Assembly: GCA_037447655.1 (NCBI GenBank)
Contig: JBBHKE010001687.1
Coordinates: 1-21,533 of the forward strand
Length of the DNA stretch: 21,533 nucleotides
DNA from: Zygnema cylindricum
Taxonomy: Eukaryota; Streptophyta; Zygnematophyceae; Zygnematales; Zygnemataceae
Reading direction: 5' to 3'
The notes beneath the pieces are model-generated. The model saw only the letters and a program-made list of their open reading frames with translations. It did not search any database and was not told the DNA's origin. Of this stretch, positions 18,919 through 21,533 are shown piece by piece. The translations under genes were made by a program, and so were the position numbers. The stretch's first letter is position 1; each line of letters begins with the position of its first letter.

Positions 18919-19092
18919 TGTGACACAAAATCTTGCTCACGCCAATCTTTTTAATGTCACAGATCCACCACTCACATCCAAATGCAGACAAGTGGTATCT
19001 AGCGTCCAGTGAATAATATCAAGCACTAGTCACGAATCACAGTAAGACGCTTTGCAGGAGGCTGCTAGCTAACCAACGTGCCATTGGTTCAA
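18919..19092 (+). repeat. Right half of the split linker copy, relic B
   Basis: Begins with the right target duplication TGTGA and continues the linker module: CACAAAATCTTGCTCACGCC, GATCCACCACTCACAT, TAATATCAAGCACTAG and GTGCCATTGGTTCAAAA, and passes directly into RT. Confidence 0.85.
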
Positions 19093-20603
19093 AATTGGTT
19101 TTTAAAGTTAAAAATTTTGCAAATGGATCTGAAAACTAGCTGATGAATTTGTTGAACGCAACAAGGCACGCCTCGTGGCGAGAGGCTATTTGTTGAAGGA
19201 AGGAATTGATTACAAGAAGACTTTCGCACCTTTTGCAAAATTTGAATGTGTTCGTACTATTTTGTCCTTGACGCCGACTAAAAGCTTCAACAACTCGACG
19301 TCAAAACTACTTTTCTGCATGGGAATCTTGAAGAAGATTTTTACATCGAACAGGCTTTTGGATATGTTATAGCTAGACAAGAACCTTTTTTCTGCCGCTT
19401 AAATAAATCAATTGAATAAATCAATTTATGTCGTTTGAATAAATCAATATATAGTCTTAAAGAGGCGCCACGTATGTGGCACAAAGCCTTGGTCTTTGTT
19501 TTATTAAAAGATGGTTTTATCGAAATTAGCGGGAATCCTATTATTTACATTAAAGATATAAGTGTCAGTTTAGTAATCATTATTATTTACGTTGATGATT
19601 TAATTCTTTCCGGTCTTAGTAAAACACAAATTGACAAGGTTTAAGTCATGCTAGCGTTGGCGAATGATTTATTTTGATTACTTTTATTACTGTTTATGTA
19701 TTAGTATTACAAGAAATAGGTCTAAACGTTTTTTACAAACGAGTCAAAACAGTATATTGTCGACTTTTTAGATACTTTTGGCAAGTCCGATTGTAATATA
19801 GTCTACACCTCTTGATTCAAATATCACACTTAGAAAATTAATCTCCAATGGGAATGCCCAAAGAGACGTAGGGTCCCTCCATGGGTCTATTGTAAGAAAG
19901 TTGATGTATGCTATATTGGAGTTGCGTCCAAACATTTGCATTGTTGTGTGTATCTTATCAAAATTCTCTCATTGTGCGTCTCCCACTCATCCAAATGCGG
20001 CAAAACGTGTCGTTAGATACCTCCATGGCACCAAACATCTTCGCCTCACCTTCTCCCTCCCTCCTTCCTCTTCTCCTGCTTTTTCCTCTTCTCCTTTTCT
20101 TTCTTTTCACGATTCCTCTCTTGCTTGATTTTGTGATACGGAAAGGGGGAATCAAACTGATGAATGACGTTCTATTTTTGGGGTTTGTTTTTCCCTTGGT
20201 GGTAGTCTTGTCTCATAGTCTTCCCAGAAACAACGAACCGTTGCTCTCTCATATACTGAAGTTGAATACATTGCTCAGACGTCTGCCACTAAAACTGACA
20301 TTTGGCTTCGTCCCCTTTTCATGGACCTTTATGTCAATCAAGCTACTCCCACTCCTATCTTTTGTGATTCTCAAGGAGCTCTCGCTCTCATGAAAAATCC
20401 CATTCGCCACGCTCATACGAAGCATATCGATATCTAATACCATTTTACTCATGAAAAAATTGTGGATGGCAAAATCTCTTTTTCTAATTGCTCTAACACT
20501 ATCCAACTCGCTAACTTTCTCACTAAACCTCTTCCTCACTCTTCCTTTGACAAAAATATCTTTTTTTTGGCTTATGTGGCTAAACACAGTGCTTCAATCG
20601 AGA
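19093..20603 (+). pseudogene. Relic B reverse transcriptase and RNase H remnants
   Basis: Picks up where the linker ends. Readings in order: FKVKNFANGS, then KARLVARGYLLKEGIDYKKT and FAPFAKFE (19175-19260), SLKEAPRMW (about 19450), YVDD with its catalytic Asp pair intact (19588-19599), LISNGN (about 19840), RPNICIVV and HPNAAKRVVRYLHGTKH (about 19925-20040), then RNase H with QKQRTVALSYTEVEYIAQTS (about 20228), FCDSQGALALMKNP (about 20360) and TKHIDI followed by a stop. A purine run GAGAGGGG at 20600-20607 is the likely polypurine tract before the 3' LTR. Small triplications (AATAAATCAAT near 19402-19450), frameshifts and stops destroy the frame. Confidence 0.88.
20052..20112 (+). repeat. Pyrimidine-rich Ser/Pro segment in relic B
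   Basis: C/T-rich run (CTCCCTCC, CTTCCTCTTCTCC) coding for Ser, Pro and Phe in frame between RT and RNase H of relic B. A similar spacer is plausible in the living family, so it is probably element-derived rather than a random microsatellite. Confidence 0.6.
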
Positions 20604-20610
20604 GGGGTTA

Positions 20611-20932
20611 TTGGAATTTGACATTCCACACTACTATTGAACCGCAATGTTTAGTTAGGTTTACTTTTCATGAAATTTAAGTCCTACACCTACAAGTCTT
20701 AAGTATACTACTTTTATTAATGTTCTTGTATATGTTGTACCTTTTTTTGTACATATTGTTTTAGCGTAGAAATATTTTCACTAACTCTGGAAATCTTTTT
20801 AACTGGTAAATCTTTTCCACTTCCAGATGTTCTTATAATAGTTTTAAACTTTTCCACTACTAGATGTTCTTAGATTTGTTTTATGTGCACTATCTTCCAC
20901 CCTTTTTTGATAGTGCGGCTTCCAGGTTTGAG
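20611..20932 (+). mobile_element. Relic B 3' LTR, left part
   Basis: Starts TTGGAATTTGACATTCCAC after the polypurine tract and matches the 5' copy from 7617, with many differences. Contains an imperfect internal duplication near 20813-20872 (CCAGATGTTCTT and CTAGATGTTCTTAG). Confidence 0.82.
20887..20916 (+). other. 8-bp stem hairpin in LTR
   Basis: GCACTATC (20887-20894) pairs with GATAGTGC (20909-20916) around a 14-base loop. Repeated exactly at 21429-21458; degraded in the 5' LTR. Role unknown. Confidence 0.65.
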
Positions 20933-21057
20933 CCTCCCTCTCCCTCTCCCTATCCCTCTGCCTCTCCCTCTCCCTCTCCCTCTCCCTCTCCCTCTCCCCC
21001 TCCCTCTCCCTCTCCCTCTCCTCCTCCCCTCTCCCCCTCTCCCCCTCCCCCTCCCCC
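20933..21057 (+). repeat. CTCCCT microsatellite inside LTR array
   Basis: Hexamer tract, C/T-only but for one A and two G, ending CCCCCGAA at the start of the 233-bp block. Open frames across it are artefacts. Confidence 0.95.
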
Positions 21058-21290
21058 GAATTTCAATTTTGCCAGAGGATGATAATGGTTTAAGGATGAT
21101 AATCGTGGTATTACGGCCACCTAACTTTTAGTCATTGCATGGAAAAAAAAAGATTAAGTCACCTTGTCTCGACTTATCTTGTCATTCGATGGGAGGATAT
21201 CAAGTGTCGTACAAATCGCCAAAACAACTAACTAAGCGTGGCTACTTTTATACCCCTCGTACGAAACTGACACGTGGCCGCATCGCTTAG
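21058..21290 (+). repeat. 233-bp conserved block, right copy
   Basis: Three substitutions against 8306-8538: TTTGAGG/TTTAAGG, CACTTTG/CACCTTG and GATAGC/GATATC. Ends at CGCTTAG, where the next array unit starts after six bases. Confidence 0.9.
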
Positions 21291-21472
21291 TAACAATAAT
21301 GTTCTTGTATATGTTGTACCTTTTTTTGTACATATTGTTTTAGCGTAGAAATATTTTCACTAACTCTGGAAATATTTTTAACTGGTAAATCTTTTCCACT
21401 TCCAGATGTTCTTAGATTAGTTTTCTGTGCACTATCTTCCACCCTTTTTTGATAGTGCGGCTTCCAGGTTTG

Positions 21473-21533
21473 AGTCTCCCTCTACCTCTCCCTCTCCCTC
21501 TCCCTCTCCCTCTCCCTCTCCCTCTCCCTCTCC
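21473..21533 (+). repeat. CTCCCT microsatellite at right edge
   Basis: Starts in the second array unit at the same LTR position as the tract at 20933, and continues past the window. Confidence 0.95.

Larger units (their letters stand above)
20718..21533 (+). repeat. Tandem LTR/CTCCCT/233-bp unit, period 579
   Basis: One full unit at 20718-21296 (LTR piece, CTCCCT tract, 233-bp block), and a second beginning at 21297 that runs into another CTCCCT tract and off the window. The LTR pieces match with about one difference in the first 116 bp, then differ by a 37-bp indel and a few substitutions, so the duplication is much younger than the relic itself. Confidence 0.88.

Noticed and set aside
20864-21131. 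Pro/Ser-rich frames
   Set aside because: Microsatellite artefact within the LTR array.
1-21533. tRNA and rRNA genes
   Set aside because: No cloverleaf-like or conserved rRNA sequence noticed by eye; only the tRNA-complementary PBS at 18331-18344.

Overview
The window is repeat-rich nuclear DNA, most likely from a land plant. Three things point there: Ty1/copia retrotransposons with plant-type domain order, a leucine-rich-repeat (LRR) gene split into 72-nt exons in the same phase, and a small hAT-type MITE. I cannot place it to genus. I found no bacterial-style operon, rRNA, tRNA or CRISPR array. Layout: (i) 1-1410 is a decayed copia relic (A) on the + strand, keeping protease, pre-integrase and integrase pieces fused by an internal deletion to the last part of RNase H. 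It is followed by probable LTR sequence and a 500-bp polypyrimidine tract. (ii) 2385-5656 on the - strand holds three short exons of an LRR receptor-like gene: an N-terminal cap exon and two exact 72-nt LRR exons. They are separated by a 2.4-kb AT-rich intron with a degenerate minisatellite and by a 650-bp intron that is almost entirely a purine/pyrimidine tract. The 5' end and everything after the second LRR were not found. (iii) 5657-7568 is intergenic or 5' flank, with a CTCCCT microsatellite, a 72-bp direct duplication and a 458-bp MITE with 15-bp terminal inverted repeats and a perfect 8-bp target duplication. (iv) 7617 to the right edge is a second, old copia relic (B) on the + strand with Gag knuckle, protease, integrase, RT, RNase H and both LTR starts. 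Its integrase-RT linker has been multiplied into a run of degenerate 300-450 bp copies. (v) A much younger copia element, 13045-18918 on the - strand, is nested in one of those copies. It has 572-bp LTRs with 5 mismatches by eye, a PBS, a PPT and one long gag-pol frame carrying one frameshift and three in-frame stops. (vi) From 20718 to the right end, an LTR fragment, a CTCCCT tract and a 233-bp block form a unit that starts again at 21297, as in an emerging satellite. History: relics A and B inserted and decayed; B's linker expanded; the - strand element inserted into that expansion; the B-LTR/CTCCCT unit duplicated recently. The most interesting points are the hidden LRR exons, the MITE with a C/G foldback centre, the linker amplification, a 233-bp block far more conserved than the LTR around it, and CTCCCT tracts recurring beside LTR pieces. 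I saw no wholly new biological system. All identities and counts were made by eye.
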